Shown here: one piece after another, positions 1 to 11,044 of the stretch
How the letters are laid out: the number at the start of each line of letters is the position of its first letter
Position numbering within the stretch: the stretch's first letter is position 1
NCBI GenBank assembly: GCA_029721435.1
Contig: CM056582.1
Coordinates: 42,986,611-43,050,610 of the forward strand
Source: Gymnothorax reevesii
Lineage: Eukaryota > Chordata > Actinopteri > Anguilliformes > Muraenidae
Direction: 5' to 3'
DNA: 64,000 nt
Translations under genes and position numbers: made by a program
Notes under the pieces: model-generated
Seen by the model: the letters and a program-made list of their open reading frames with translations, nothing else
The model's database searches: none
What the model was told of the DNA's origin: nothing

Positions 1-131
1 AGAACAGTTTTTGAGGGGGGCAATTAAAAGTTTTAGACACAGATCACAGCTAAAAACATTGTGAGTTGTAGGCAGGGATACATGATGTACCCACATGGAT
101 TGCTGTTGACTTTGTCGCATTAGAGCGAAGT

Positions 132-312
132 CACTCTTATCCTAAAAGGGCCTGTGAGAGCTGGCTTTCATTCCAAGCGAGCAGTTGCATGCTTGACTCT
201 AATAATTAACGCATAGAGTCTTTGCTATAGACCATTATCAGTGGAATCAGATATGTAAATAATCTGTTGGAATGAAAGCCTGCCACCAAAAGGCCTTTTT
301 TGGATCAGAGTG
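132..312. repeat. Inverted-repeat element remnant (foldback)
   Basis: Bases 132-176 and 267-312 are diverged reverse complements. Each arm contains the core ggctttcattccaa or its complement ttggaatgaaagcc, with roughly 45-bp arms around a 90-bp loop. The arm wording resembles common fish hAT-type non-autonomous ends, but no clear target duplication was seen. The family is therefore left open. Confidence 0.45.
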
Positions 313-452
313 TGGACTCCTGCAGCAGAGGTAAGATTACAGTCAGGATAGTTGATATGAGTTTGGATTTGTATCACAGTAATGATCCCTAACTTTTTCC
401 CTGGAAATACAGATTTTGCCAGGCCTTTTGTATAATATATATGGCTCTTTTT

Positions 453-821
453 TGTGACACTTTACTATAATGGAACATTAGTTAATGCAGTAAACGCAGT
501 AAAAGTGAAGCATTAACTACCCATTAACAGTTAACTAATGCATCAGAGAGCTAAATAAGCATTAGGTAACCTTTACTTACCATTTCTTAATGCTCTCTGA
601 CCCCCTTATTATAAAAGTGAAAACATCCCTTATGCATCCCTTAAGTAACAGCTCAAACTATCAAACTTTTCAATAATGTATAAATTAATACCTTAGTTAA
701 CAAGAACACCATTATTAAATGATTAGTAGACCCATTAGTTCACTGTTAAGTAACTTATAGTTAATGCTTTTTACTGCATTAGCTAACGTTAAGTAATTTA
801 CCCTTATTGTAAAGTATTACC
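453..821. mobile_element. hAT-like MITE with 8-bp target duplication
   Basis: The ends are diverged inverted repeats: tgacactttactataa at the left against ttattgtaaagtatta at the right. The interior is AT-rich with many ttaa/attaac words and has no coding potential. The same 8-mer ctcttttt lies directly outside each end (445-452 and 822-829), which fits the 8-bp duplication of hAT insertions. Because that 8-mer is mostly T, chance cannot be excluded. Confidence 0.6.
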
Positions 822-1319
822 CTCTTTTTGATGTGAAATCTCTATCATTAGAAAATTTTGTACCTCTCAAGGGTTGATGAGATTTACACACACGAGCATA
901 ACCTCGTGAGCTAGGCTCATTTCTGTGCCTCATATCATACAGTCCAGGGATTCATTTGGGTTCTGACCCAAAATCTGAGAAAATGTAATTGTATATTAGT
1001 GATGCCACGATGACGAATACAGTTGAATTAGCGCAGTGCAGTGTGTGGATATTGTAGATACAAGAGTAAAATGCAATTTACGCTGCCAGATGAGAATGAA
1101 AATGCTGGACAATTAAGAGAGGGGTGGGGTGGATTCAGTGAGTTGGTATGTATGAGGTATTCCCGAATGTTCCCCTGCTGATTCCTCTGTCGCAAAATCT
1201 GAGCTCCTGGAGAAAGGCTGGGATTTTGGTTACAAAGCAGAGATGTTTGGCGATAATAAATGTCTCACTATTGCAGACAAGTCTTGCTTTCATGATTGAC
1301 AGTGCTGTCTCCCATTCAG

Positions 1320-1439
1320 GACCCAGCACGACCTGTCAGGAGGATTCCTGCTCCAATCAGGGCGTGTGTCTGCAGCAGTGGGAGGGCTTCAGCTGTGACT
1401 GCAGTATGACATCATTTGGAGGACCCCTGTGCAACGATG
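1320..1439 (+). CDS. nrxn1: Neurexin-1 exon: third EGF-like domain (alpha-neurexin)
   Basis: This 120-bp exon encodes the EGF-like module between LNS5 and LNS6 of alpha-neurexin, a presynaptic single-pass adhesion receptor that binds neuroligins, LRRTMs and cerebellins across the synaptic cleft. The frame reads [17 protein letters not shown] and then a block ending [11 protein letters not shown]. It has the six cysteines of an EGF fold and closely matches vertebrate neurexin-1 as I know it, more so than NRXN2 or NRXN3. The acceptor is cccattcag|GA, so the first glycine codon is split. The donor is GATG|gtgagt at 1440. The exon ends one base into a codon, the phase needed to join the exon at 55210 ([11 protein letters not shown]). 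The exon is confined to alpha transcripts, since beta transcription starts downstream. The boundaries are clear. Only the a/b paralogue is unresolved. Confidence 0.95.
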
Positions 1440-1498
1440 GTGAGTCTGACTCCAGTGGAAAACTACAGTATTAAAGCTCTTTAAAGCTCATCCATCCA

Positions 1499-1760
1499 AT
1501 CCACACGCACACAGACGGTCACACGCTCACACAAACACACATGCACAGACACACACAGCCAACACACACAGTCTTGCAAAGGTGCACCAGGAGACACCAG
1601 AACAGGCCGACAGACTCACTCACACACAGGCACAGAGCCTCATGTTCAGGCATGTTAATAAGCACACACACACACCAAGACACAAATTCATAAACAGCAC
1701 AAAGACACATACAGTAGACTGAAACGTGCTCAAACACACAGTAAGACACTGTCAAAACTC
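1499..1760. repeat. Imperfect CA-rich microsatellite after the EGF exon donor
   Basis: The stretch is dominated by cacaca words with interruptions such as gacacacacagccaacac. It begins about 60 bp downstream of the EGF-exon donor. Short open frames on the minus strand here are low-complexity (Cys/Val-rich) and not genes. Confidence 0.8.
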
Positions 1761-2390
1761 AGGGCCAAGACCCAATCACTGCCTGACAGTGCAAGACAGT
1801 TTATTCAGAGATCAGTACACAAACTGCTGTGAAAATCGATATCTATTTGACAGGCAGGGTCAAAACTAGGATTCTGTATGGCAAACAAGAACCGAGAAAC
1901 GGTGACAGAAGGAGAAAAAACCAAATCCAAAAATAGACAGACTGTGTGGCAGAGGTCAATACAAAAAAAGGTGGAAACCGGTCAAAATCAGCAGGCAAAA
2001 ACGTGGGCCAAAAAACAACGTGACAATGTGATAAACTGCACAAGACAGCAGGGTTTAACCCTTTCCGCGCTATAGTTGCCCAATGATGTAAGGTATCAAA
2101 GTCAGATGCTGTTGAAAACCTATCATGATCGGTTTTCAACAGCTCAAGATATATACATTTTTAATTCTTTGAAAATGTTTTCAGCGCTCAAAAGGTTTAA
2201 ATAGACAGAATAATAATGAAAGAGAGAAGAACTGAGAAGTGGGCGGATGGCTGGAGCAGGTGAGAGGCGTGGCCGTGAGGTGAAAGATTAACGAAAACAA
2301 ATGAGATGACCTGGGCAGGTAAATACACTGACGCAGAGGGGCTCAGGCAGAGGTACTGACAGATGCATGCATACACATATGTACCCACAC
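1761..2390. repeat. Degenerate LTR-like repeat in intron, split by a MITE
   Basis: The text around 1850-2050 and 2200-2330 (for example ggcagggtcaaaac, acaagaaccgagaaac, then tttaaatagacagaataatg) resembles the reverse complement of a common fish LTR-type repeat. The small TTAA-flanked element at 2059-2196 interrupts it. No intact termini or duplication were found, so this is a tentative reading. No gene is present. Confidence 0.3.
2059..2196. mobile_element. piggyBac-type MITE, copy 1 (TTAA duplication)
   Basis: The ends are ccctttccgcgct at the left and agcgctcaaaagg(t) at the right, about 13-bp terminal inverted repeats. TTAA lies on both sides (2055-2058 and 2197-2200). The centre carries an inner palindrome, gctgttgaaaacc facing ggttttcaacagc. 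Two related copies lie at 41889-42533 and 62308-62473. There is no coding capacity. The TTAA target and CCC-type ends point to mobilisation by a piggyBac-type transposase. Confidence 0.75.
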
Positions 2391-2398
2391 ACACTCAC

Positions 2399-3905
2399 TA
2401 GGGCTGTAATGGATCATGGATGATCCGTGATCCGTGCGGATCACTCCCCAATCCTTGGCATGTCACATGAGCTGCCGATTGATTTCTTTACAGCTGACGA
2501 GTTTTTGCCCAGGACAGTGTATACAGTCCATGGTTTAAGCGCTGCACTGGCCCCAAACTTCTCTGATTGGAGAGATACCCTGAAGAAACAGAAATGAACA
2601 TGCTGCAACCACCCGAAAAAATTCCTACTGGAGAAACACAGGGCAAAAACAGAAACGTATCCCCGTCAATATGACGCAAGTGCTCTAAGCCACGCCAACT
2701 AGAACAGCTTTTATTTATGACCTGATGACAGTGAATAGCTATAATGTTGCCATTTGGTTCGCTAGATAGTATTAATATGCATCTAGCTGGCAAACGATGC
2801 ATACTAATGCAAGCTTAATGCTCTCGCTTCAACTTTAGCTAAGTTAGTGAGTAAAATAATGGCTATTCAAGTATTTTATTCGCATAACGTGCACCCAATG
2901 TCATTGCTAGCTAAGCAAGCAAACTAATTTTAGCTCACTAAAAAGCATTTTTGCTGGCTTGTATGAAAATGTTATCTAGCTAACTAAATGGCGAATTTAT
3001 GACTATTCACGGTTATCTGTCAGAAAATAAAGCAGTTCTTTTTGGCACGGCTTGAAGCACTTACGTTGTGTTCATGTCGATATTCTGTTTTTGCACGTGT
3101 TTCTCCTATTGGAGATGTTTTGCTGCGCGTTTGCCCCTGTCGACCACCGTAATTTGACTAAATAAAGAAAATTAAAGTTTGGCTCAGCAGAGTGGACTTT
3201 GGGTAATTCAGATGGTCAGCAGCAGTGGTTTTCTTGAACAAGAAGATAATACAGGTAGATGAGTGAGGCGAAAGCTCAGGACTGCTTTCTTTCACACACA
3301 CCCCCCCCCCCATCCCCCCCACCCCACACTTTTTTATGATGTGGAGGACCCAGCTTATTTATTCATCCATTTTTACTTCAAGGAAGGAGGTTTCATGCCT
3401 CCTGTGCTCTTAAATTTATTGAGGATTGGATTTTTTTCCCCATTTGGATATCTGATTTAAGAAAAGCCATGGCCATGAAGACATGTTTCTTAAATATTCT
3501 TAAATAATGGAAAGCCAAGCGGATATCATGCCTCCTCATTGCGTTTTGTTTTGTTACACTTTGTGTATTGCTGTTTTTTCCTTTTTTGAATGAATGTTGC
3601 TATTTAAGAGAAGAGAGGTTTTTTTATAGTAAAACTTGTAATTTCAGCAGGTACCATCCCTGAAGCATCTTTGGAACTTTTAAAATGGCATGTCATTTTA
3701 TTTTAAGATTATTCAAACATTTGACCTCTTGAATGATGTTCCTTGCTTTAAGTTTTCTTTTACTAATAAATGGAAACTGGAAAAATAAAACAATATTCAT
3801 CCCTTCTTTTTTTAAAATTTTAATGATCCGAAAAATGATCCGATCCGTGGCTCAAAAACCGTGAGATGATCCGAACCCCGAGATGTGTGATCCGTTACAG
3901 TCCTA
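2399..3905. mobile_element. Non-autonomous hAT-like element with perfect 8-bp TSD
   Basis: The left end tagggctgtaatggatca and the reverse complement of the right end taggactgtaacggatca match at 16 of 18 positions. The identical 8-mer acactcac flanks both ends (2391-2398 and 3906-3913), the signature of hAT insertion. The 1507-bp interior has a poly-C run near 3300 and repeated gatccg words near both ends, but no transposase-like frame. It is therefore non-autonomous or an internally deleted copy. Confidence 0.8.
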
Positions 3906-3913
3906 ACACTCAC

Positions 3914-4860
3914 AGAAGCACACACTCCGTATAGTGCATACTATCATACCTGAAGATTCCCTTTACTCCAAAGTGTTGAATTTGTTTCTCTCCTCACTGC
4001 ATGCACTGCACATGGATGCAGACCCAGTCGTTTGTTCAGTGTTGAGGATGAGATAAAGTGGTGGGCTGTTGGACTGCTTTGGGTGCACAGTGCTGCTCAG
4101 CGGGATTTGAAATCGCCATTGTCTTTGTTTCTCTTCGTTCATGGCGGAACTGACGGAGACAGAGGAAATCACGGCCAAGCAAAAATCCCTAATAGAAACC
4201 ATCCCCTGAAATACTTGCAGAAATATATAATTCTTTTCATGACTCTGATTGCAGTTTTTTGGTCTCCCATCCTGAAACCATCCAATTTGACCAGCAAAAT
4301 AATCTGCGCTGCCATATAAGATGCAGCGCATGGGGAAGGTGATCTGGGATTTAAATCAATTGCTTATGCTCAATGCCTGATTTAAAAGGGGATATTCATA
4401 TGACATAAAATTTGAATAACACTGGAAATACCAAGTTGAGTTTTATGGTTCACTTTTCATCTGTGTCTTTCAAGAATTTATGCTGTTTAAAATGGGGCAA
4501 AACTTGCGAAGGTAGTTCTGGCAGACAACACATAGGAATATTCCCGTGGACACTCCCATTCACTGCTCAGCTGCTTTGGTAGATGGGCTATATGATCTGC
4601 TTGCCTGGCACGCCTTCATTGGCCTAACAAGCCACTGCCTGCTACTGCACTGCATCACTCTCTGCTGCTGCGTCACACTAAGACGCTGCTAGTGAACATC
4701 CCACCGCCCCCTCAGGATCCACATGTGGGCTCTGAATCTTCCCTGGAGGTGTGTGTGTGGGGGGGGTGGGGTAGTGATATCCTGACACTTCCTGCTCACT
4801 GCAGAAATATGCTTCCTGCTTCTCAAGCTTATTGAGCCACTGGGTGTGCCAGAGTCAGAG
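3914..4860 (+). other. nrxn1: nrxn1 intron, includes one member of a dispersed repeat pair
   Basis: No gene is seen. Bases 4561-4832 share an ordered series of words with 43326-43582 (ctctgctgctgc, aacatcccacc, gtgggctc, atatcctg and a ctcaagct near the end). This marks a diverged dispersed repeat of unknown class. The segment 3914-4560 contains nothing I can name. Confidence 0.5.
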
Positions 4861-4863
4861 CCT

Positions 4864-5286
4864 TAAAGGGGAACTCGGGTATGAAATTGACTTGGGGTGT
4901 ATTGAAACATGATAATGAGAACTAACTCGAATACCTCACCTCTGTATGCACCTTACATTTTGAAATACAGGGCTTTTTAGCCAAAGCTCCCAACAGGCTT
5001 ATAATGGTAGTGAATGGAGCATAGCATTGCCATGCAAACAAATCGCTATTTTTACATCATTAACAAGGCTGGAAGTAGCTCAACACTTCATCGGTAGACT
5101 TCCGAGGGCCCTGACATTTAAAATGAGGCACTGAAAACTTTGAAAATGCACAGGTACTTTGTTAAAAAGACTGTTAATGCCGACAGTACCTTTTGTAGTT
5201 TCCCGTTGCTGCCATCTTGAAAGTCACGATAAGACAATTGACGAGCACGAACGAATCGGTAGGATATGTGAACAGACTGCAGTCTA
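4864..5286. repeat. Older interspersed repeat, split by the Tc1 insertion
   Basis: The segment begins ttaaaggggaactcggg, a wording typical of fish non-autonomous DNA elements. It continues to the TA at 5285-5286, where the Tc1 element enters. A 20-bp block at 5237-5256 is the exact reverse complement of 6927-6946 on the far side of that element. The host repeat therefore contained a hairpin before it was interrupted. The class is not certain. Confidence 0.45.
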
Positions 5287-6925
5287 CAGTGCCTGACAAA
5301 AGTCTTGTCGCATAAAGACATAGTAACTAAAAATAGCATATAGCTTTATTTCTAACCAATCAATTGTTATAATAAATGGTCCATTTTAATGTCAAGGGCT
5401 TTCACATTAATAATTTGGTGCAAAATGAAACTGTCAAAAAGGGTTCTGATGTTCACAGCCTGGCAAAGCCCATAACATGTGTTTTTGCTGGGACAAAAGT
5501 CTTGTCATCTCCTCAGATGATGCAACAAATCACAGATTAGAGTTTAACCTGTGACAAATACTGTAATTAACACATTCCCAGATGTGTATAGAAATAACCC
5601 CAGCGCACCAGACTTTCATATGAGGTGGGACTAGACCTCAGACAACATGCCAAAGATTCAACCACAGACCAAAGTGCTGATCATAAAGACCCTGAAGACT
5701 GAGTCTGCTGCTGAGGGGGCAGACATCTTTAATGTGTCCAAATGTCAAGTGGAGGGGATGAAAAATATTTGAAGAAACTGGTGATGTTCGTTGCAAGTGC
5801 AGGTCAGACAGACCCTGATATGACAACTGTTTGAAATGACCGTTTGTTGCTTCAACTGTACAAGGCTAGCCCTTCTTCAACTACAGCAAAGCTACATGAG
5901 GAAATGTCACCAAAAATCCTGGCATCTACAAGAAGAGTTTGTCAAATTCTCTCTCAAATTGGTTTTCATGGCCGAATTAGGACACAGAAGCCTGCATTAA
6001 ACAGAAAACAAATAACCTGCATTGCATTTGACAAGGCCCACAGCTTGCAGAAAGGATTGATACTGGAAAAGTGGCTGAAAGTTTATTTTTCTGATGAATC
6101 ATCCATTGAACTGCATCCCAGTCGCCGGACAAGACCTGTTGGAACCCTCATGGACCCAAGATTCTCCCTGAAAACAATCATGTTTGGTGGAGGAAAAAAT
6201 CATGGTTTGTTGTTACAGCCAGTATGGGGGGTGAGAAAGATCTGCAGAGTGGATGGCAACATCAACAGCCTGAAATATCAAGAAGTTCTTGCTGCCCAAC
6301 TCATACTGCTGCTCCTTCTCATACTTCTGTCTCAACATCACAGTTCCTGAAAGCGAAGAAGGTGAGGGTACTCCAGGATTGGCTGACCCAGTCACCTGAC
6401 ATGAACATTATTGAGCATTTCAGGTGTAAGATGAAGGAAGAGGCTTGGAAGATGAAACCATGGAATCTTGATGAACTCTGGGAGTCCTGTAAGACTGCTT
6501 TCTTTGCCATTCCAGATGATTTCATCATCAAGTTATTTCAGTCATTGCCAAGATGTATGGATACAGTCCTCCAAGCTCATGGGAGCCTACGCACTATTCA
6601 TTCTTTTTTCCAAGGCACGATGAATATATGTTCTAATATTATGGTGGCATATTTGTGTATTCAAAATAAAGTGTAAGTATAATTTCCACTTTTTTTTTTC
6701 AATGCGACAAGACTTTTTTCCAAGCAAAATCAGACCTTTCTGTACTAATTAAATAATAAAACTCGACGAATGACACAAAACTCTATTTTGGTATATTTCG
6801 CATAATCTAGAGGGCTTTGCCTTTCATATAAGCCATTTTTTGATTCCAATTGATCAACTTCAAGTCAGGTTATTATTTGTTGCTCCTAAAAGTTGAATAA
6901 GTGACAAGACTTTAGTCAGGCACTG
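5287..6925 (+). mobile_element. Decayed Tc1/mariner transposon
   Basis: Terminal inverted repeats (cagtgcctgacaaaagtctt at the left, mirrored by aagactttagtcaggcactg at the right) enclose 1639 bp. TA lies on both sides (5285-5286 and 6926-6927), the obligate Tc1/mariner target. A broken transposase frame on the + strand fills the centre, in the same orientation as nrxn1. The element landed inside an older repeat. A minisatellite begins about 27 bp beyond its right end. Confidence 0.85.
5647..6676 (+). pseudogene. Tc1-like transposase pseudogene
   Basis: The product would be a Tc1-type DDE/D transposase that cuts and pastes the element at TA sites. The start is read at 5647 (ATG, then PKIQPQ), where a short helix-turn-helix-like N-terminus reads KVLIIKTLKTESAAEGADIF before stops appear. 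The next readable block, 5844-6350, contains VYFSDESSIELH, the region of the first catalytic Asp, and PVGTLMDPRF. A frame change follows, and 6330-6676 holds the C-terminal block WLTQSPDMNIIEHF with the third acidic position. The segment with the second Asp is not readable. With several stops and at least one frameshift, no active protein is possible. Confidence 0.8.
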
Positions 6926-6952
6926 TATTCGTTCGTGCTCGTCAATCAGCAG

Positions 6953-8168
6953 AGTACACTACCTTTGGCATAGTTCTGCGGTGTGCACTACCCCTGCCAT
7001 ATTTCTGCAGTGTGCACTATCCCTGCCATATTTCTGCAGTGTGCGCTACCCCTGCCATATTTCTGCAGTGTGCACTACCCCAGCCATATTTCTGCAGTGT
7101 GCACTACCTCTGCCATATTTCTGCAGTGTGCACTACCTCTGCCATATTTCTGCAGTGTGCACTACCCCTGCCATATTTCTGCAGTGTGCACTACCCCAGC
7201 CATATTTCTGCAGTGTGCACTACCTCTGCCATATTTCTGCAGTGTGCACTACCCCTGCCATATTTCTGCAGTGTGCACTACCCCTGCCATATTTCTGTAG
7301 TGTGCACTACACCTGCCATATTTCTGCAGTGTGCACTACCCCTGCCATATTTCTGCAGTGTGCACTACCCCTGCCATATTTCTGCAGTGTGTACTACCCC
7401 TGCCATATTTCTGCAGTGTACACTACCCCTGCCATATTTCTGCAATGTGCACTACCCCAGCCATATTTCTGCAGTGTGCACTACCCCAGCCATATTTCTG
7501 CAGTGTGCACTACCCCTGCCATATTTCTGCAGTGTGCACTACCCTTGCCATATTTCTGCAGTGTGCACTACCCCAGCCATATTTCTGCAGTGTGCACTAC
7601 CCCTGCCATATTTCTGCAGTGTGCACTACCTCAGCCATATTTCTGCAGTGTGCACTACCCCTGCCATATTTCTGCAGTGTGCACTACCCCTGCCATATTT
7701 CTGCAGTGTGCACTACCCCTGCCATATTTCTGCAGTGTGCACTACCCCAGCCATATTTCTGCAGTGTGCACTACACCTGCCATATTTCTGCAGTGTGCAC
7801 TACCCCAGCCATATTTTTGCAGTGTGCACTACCCCTGCCATATTTCTGCAGTGTGCACTACCCCTGCCATATTTCTGCAGTGTGCACTACCCCAGCCATA
7901 TTTCTGCAGTGTGCACTACCCCTGCCATATTTCTGCAGTGTGCACTACCCCAGCCATATTTCTGCAGTGTGCACTACTCCTGCCATATTTCTGCAGTGTG
8001 CACTACTCCTGCCACATTTCTGCAGTGTGCACTACCCCAGCCATATTTCTGCAGTGTGCACTACCCCTGCCATATTTCTGCAGTGTGCACTACTCCTGCC
8101 ATATTTCTGCAGTGTGCACTACCCCTGCCATATTTCAGCAGTGTGCACTACCCCAGCCATATTTCTGA
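6953..8168 (+). repeat. 29-bp minisatellite, about 42 copies
   Basis: A 29-bp unit built from gtgcactacccctgcc followed by atatttctgcagt repeats head to tail. The first unit is diverged (acctttggcatagttctgcgg) and the last fades out after tttctgact. The main variants are cccctgcc, ccccagcc and cctctgcc at one site. Each unit carries ctgcag and has no stop in any forward frame, so three long overlapping frames run through the array. They are by-products of a unit length not divisible by three and show no sign of being proteins. Confidence 0.95.
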
Positions 8169-9290
8169 CTGAATCACTGGGAAAAGACTGGAATTAAAAG
8201 GTGAAACATGATGTTTAGGCCATCAGATCAAGCTTTGTTCGCATCATTTCTGAGAAAGGAGAAAGGTGATTTTTAATGTTGAACTGTACTTCGTTCTGTA
8301 TGCGTTTCTAAACTCAGAAATGGTTTTGATGCAGAAAAACTGCATAAACGATGTAAGATAGTTGTTTAATGCACATCTGTGTTTGAAGTAGTTAACGCTG
8401 AAATGTGCTCAGTTTAATTGGACTCCAGATTTGAAATTTTCACAGAATGAAATGTAATTAAATTTAACGCACAAATAATTCTAGAGTAATATGATGGGCT
8501 TCCTTGGAATGTGATGACCTTAAACTGGTAAAAGTGAAATTAGTTGAATGACAAGCAAATGGACTGTATTTATTTGAACTACTTAGCTCTTCCAATGCAT
8601 AAAATTGGGTCATTTCAGACATATGAATAAGTTGAATGGATTTAGCTTTAAATCAGTTGAAAGAATTGCGTAAGTCTCCAGTCTCTGCCCAATGACGCTG
8701 CCTACTCAAATTATTAAATAAAATGAATGACAAGGCAATTCCAGTTTGGTGAGGGATGCATGGCTGCTTGCATGATATCTGCCCTGGTCACTGCGAGGAG
8801 ATTGCACATTGAATGACTTTTAAATGGATGGTTCCCATTACTGTCAGTTTTAAGCTTGTCTGAAATTGTCCATGCTGCATATGAGCGGTAAATTGCCATC
8901 ATCTTTGTAAATCAGACACATCCTGTATCGAGCCTCATTTTCATAAAAAAAAACGTGTCATTTTGACAGTTAAAGTTACGCAGCACAAACCCTAATATGC
9001 ATAATCCTGATGCCACACTTCACCCTTCATCTCTTGCTGTTGCAAGCACTCTGCACATGATTGAAGTCAAGCATTTCACACGGATGGAAAAAGCTTCACG
9101 ATCTTTCAGACTCCTCTTTAACTTTCGTGACGTATGGCTTTTAGTGAGCTCAGAACCTTGCTACGCAAGCAAAACCAATAAAATATACCACGATTGGTCT
9201 CATTATTTGTTTTACACCCATCACTTGAGCAAACAATCTTTATGTGCCTGAAGATCTTGGTGGACAAGGGTCTGACCAGGACCTTGACTA
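8169..9290 (+). other. nrxn1: nrxn1 intron, nothing recognised
   Basis: This is AT-rich single-copy-looking sequence between the minisatellite and a SINE fragment. No convincing frame, inverted repeat or duplication was seen. Confidence 0.6.
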
Positions 9291-9374
9291 GAGGCTGCAG
9301 TGGTCAGCACTGCTGCCTCACAGCATGAAGGTTGTGGGTGAGAAAGAAGTGGCATAGAGAATAGATGGATGGAT
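9291..9374 (+). mobile_element. Truncated tRNA-headed SINE fragment
   Basis: The words gcagtggtcagcactgctg, cctcacagcatgaaggt and the tail atggatggatg match the head and tail of the fuller SINE at 56194-56552. The middle is deleted, so this is a short internally deleted copy in the + orientation. Confidence 0.6.
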
Positions 9375-9461
9375 GTCTTTGACAAAGCATGGTGACTAAA
9401 GTGATTCAATGCTCACCTTTTTATACTCTGGGGCTTTATGTACTCTGCATACACTGCGTTA

Positions 9462-10574
9462 AAGGAATAGTTCACCCAAAAATGAAATTTAGTCATTATC
9501 GACTTACCCTCATTCTGATGAGAAGTACGGTGTAGTTTTTTATTCCTCAAAGTGCAGCCGGAGACTGGGGGGGTTTTCCTCCTGCACCGCAAATCCATTT
9601 AACGAGAGTCCATAAAAACTACACAAAAACTTTGTAATATTCCTCCATACTGCTCGTCCACTGCAATTCAAGTGTCCTGAAGGAGTAACACCCAGAGTTT
9701 ACCCGAAACAATGTCATTTTCTACAGTTTTATAGCCTATTATTTTCTCTAGTATGTTTGCCTGGAGGCACACTCGCGCGTTCACGCAGTTCTCCCGAGCA
9801 GCTGCAGGGACTGCGGTCTTGATATCGCAATGAAGAACTATCAGCCATAGCTGTAGTCTTTCAGGGTCCTGAACTGGTAGTTTGTGGAAAGTCACGGATC
9901 TCCTGAACACACGCTTCATTTGGTTGAAGCAACCCGTTTCACTCTAGTCCGTTATCGTCGTAACCTTAAAGAGTGGACAGTTAAAGTACAAGTGAGTGAC
10001 GATACTGCTCTATTATAACTTCTCCAGCAGGCACACACACATCTCGTTCCAGCCAGGTTCAATTACACTTCGTGTCACACTTGAATCTGTCCTACTAGAA
10101 CATGTGTAAAACTAGGAACCTTTTCCCATTACAATCCTATTGCAACACAACCAGGAAAGGAACACAGTTTTCATACTAATTTACGGGTGCAGTTGAAAAA
10201 AAGTTCTGAGTGACAAAAACCAAAAATGTTTTTTTACTTCCAACTCGGGGAGCAGTTGACTTCGCTCTCCTTTACTGGTTCTCGTGTCACTCTCAGCTGC
10301 ATGTAATCACAGAGTTGTGTCTTCTGCGATTCCTGTTAGATGTTGTCTGGCGCGGTTACCGTAGTCCCCGCTGCTGCTCGGGAGAACCGCATGAACGCGC
10401 GAGCGCACCTCCAGACAAACATGCTAGAGACAATAATAGGCTATAAAACTGTACAAAATGACATTGTTTTCGGGTAAACTCTGGATGTTACCCCTTCAAC
10501 AACACCGGACTTCTCATCAGCCTGAGGATAAGTCGATAATGTCTGAATTTAATTTTTGGGTGAACTATTCCTTT
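9462..10574. mobile_element. Foldback / PIF-Harbinger-like element with long inverted arms
   Basis: The left end aggaatagttcacccaaaaa and the right end ttttgggtgaactattcctt are mirror images. The symmetry extends inward for some 200 bp (for example tgcctggaggcacactcgcg against cgcgagcgcacctccagaca, and agcctattattttctctag against its complement). The left arm has an extra stretch near 9535-9665. A TAA trinucleotide borders each end, which fits the 3-bp duplication of PIF/Harbinger elements. No transposase frame is present. Confidence 0.65.
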
Positions 10575-11044
10575 AAATCAGTGGGAACCAACCCTTTTCC
10601 TGGAGATCTGCTGTCTTCACTGCATCACCAACAGAGCACACCTTTGATCTGCACTGATTATAATGATTTCATATCATTATGTCAGGTATGCCAAGTGAAA
10701 ACTGACAGGAGGGCAGAACTCCAGGAACACGATTGGTTTTGGTCTGGTGACATAGTCTTAGGGGGTTACTTCAGTTTTATTTTCACAAAGTATTCTTTTC
10801 CATTGTGATTATTGCCTTGTCTAACAATTTTGACAAACCCACAAGCAAAAAGCTGCGCATTTGCAGTAAAAGTATGTGGACAGTGCCTCAGACAGGATGC
10901 TGCATCTGTGTCCCACATTCTCAATGGCAACATCGCTGCATGCAGTCATTTGGTGGAAGGCAGTGTTCTACAGTAACGGCTGCGGTTCGGAGGCGCGGGT
11001 GATCATTAGGCTGGATGTCAAACTAGTCAAACTAGCCCCCACAA

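Larger units (their letters stand above)
1..1319 (+). other. nrxn1: nrxn1 intron, 3' part before the EGF-like exon
   Basis: No open frame here resembles a protein. The segment ends in a pyrimidine-containing acceptor (cccattcag, AG at 1318-1319) directly before the EGF-like exon, so it is read as the 3' part of an alpha-neurexin intron. It holds two repeat remnants that are listed separately, at 132-312 and 453-821. I recognise nothing in the remainder, about 822-1319. Confidence 0.75.

Noticed and set aside
6953..8168. CRISPR-like array of short repeats
   Set aside because: The repeats are directly adjacent with no unique spacers, in vertebrate intronic DNA. It is a minisatellite.
6981..8197. 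Three overlapping open frames of 288-395 codons with a 29-residue period
   Set aside because: They follow from a 29-bp tandem unit without stops in any forward frame. Start codons, splice context and composition give no support for a protein.
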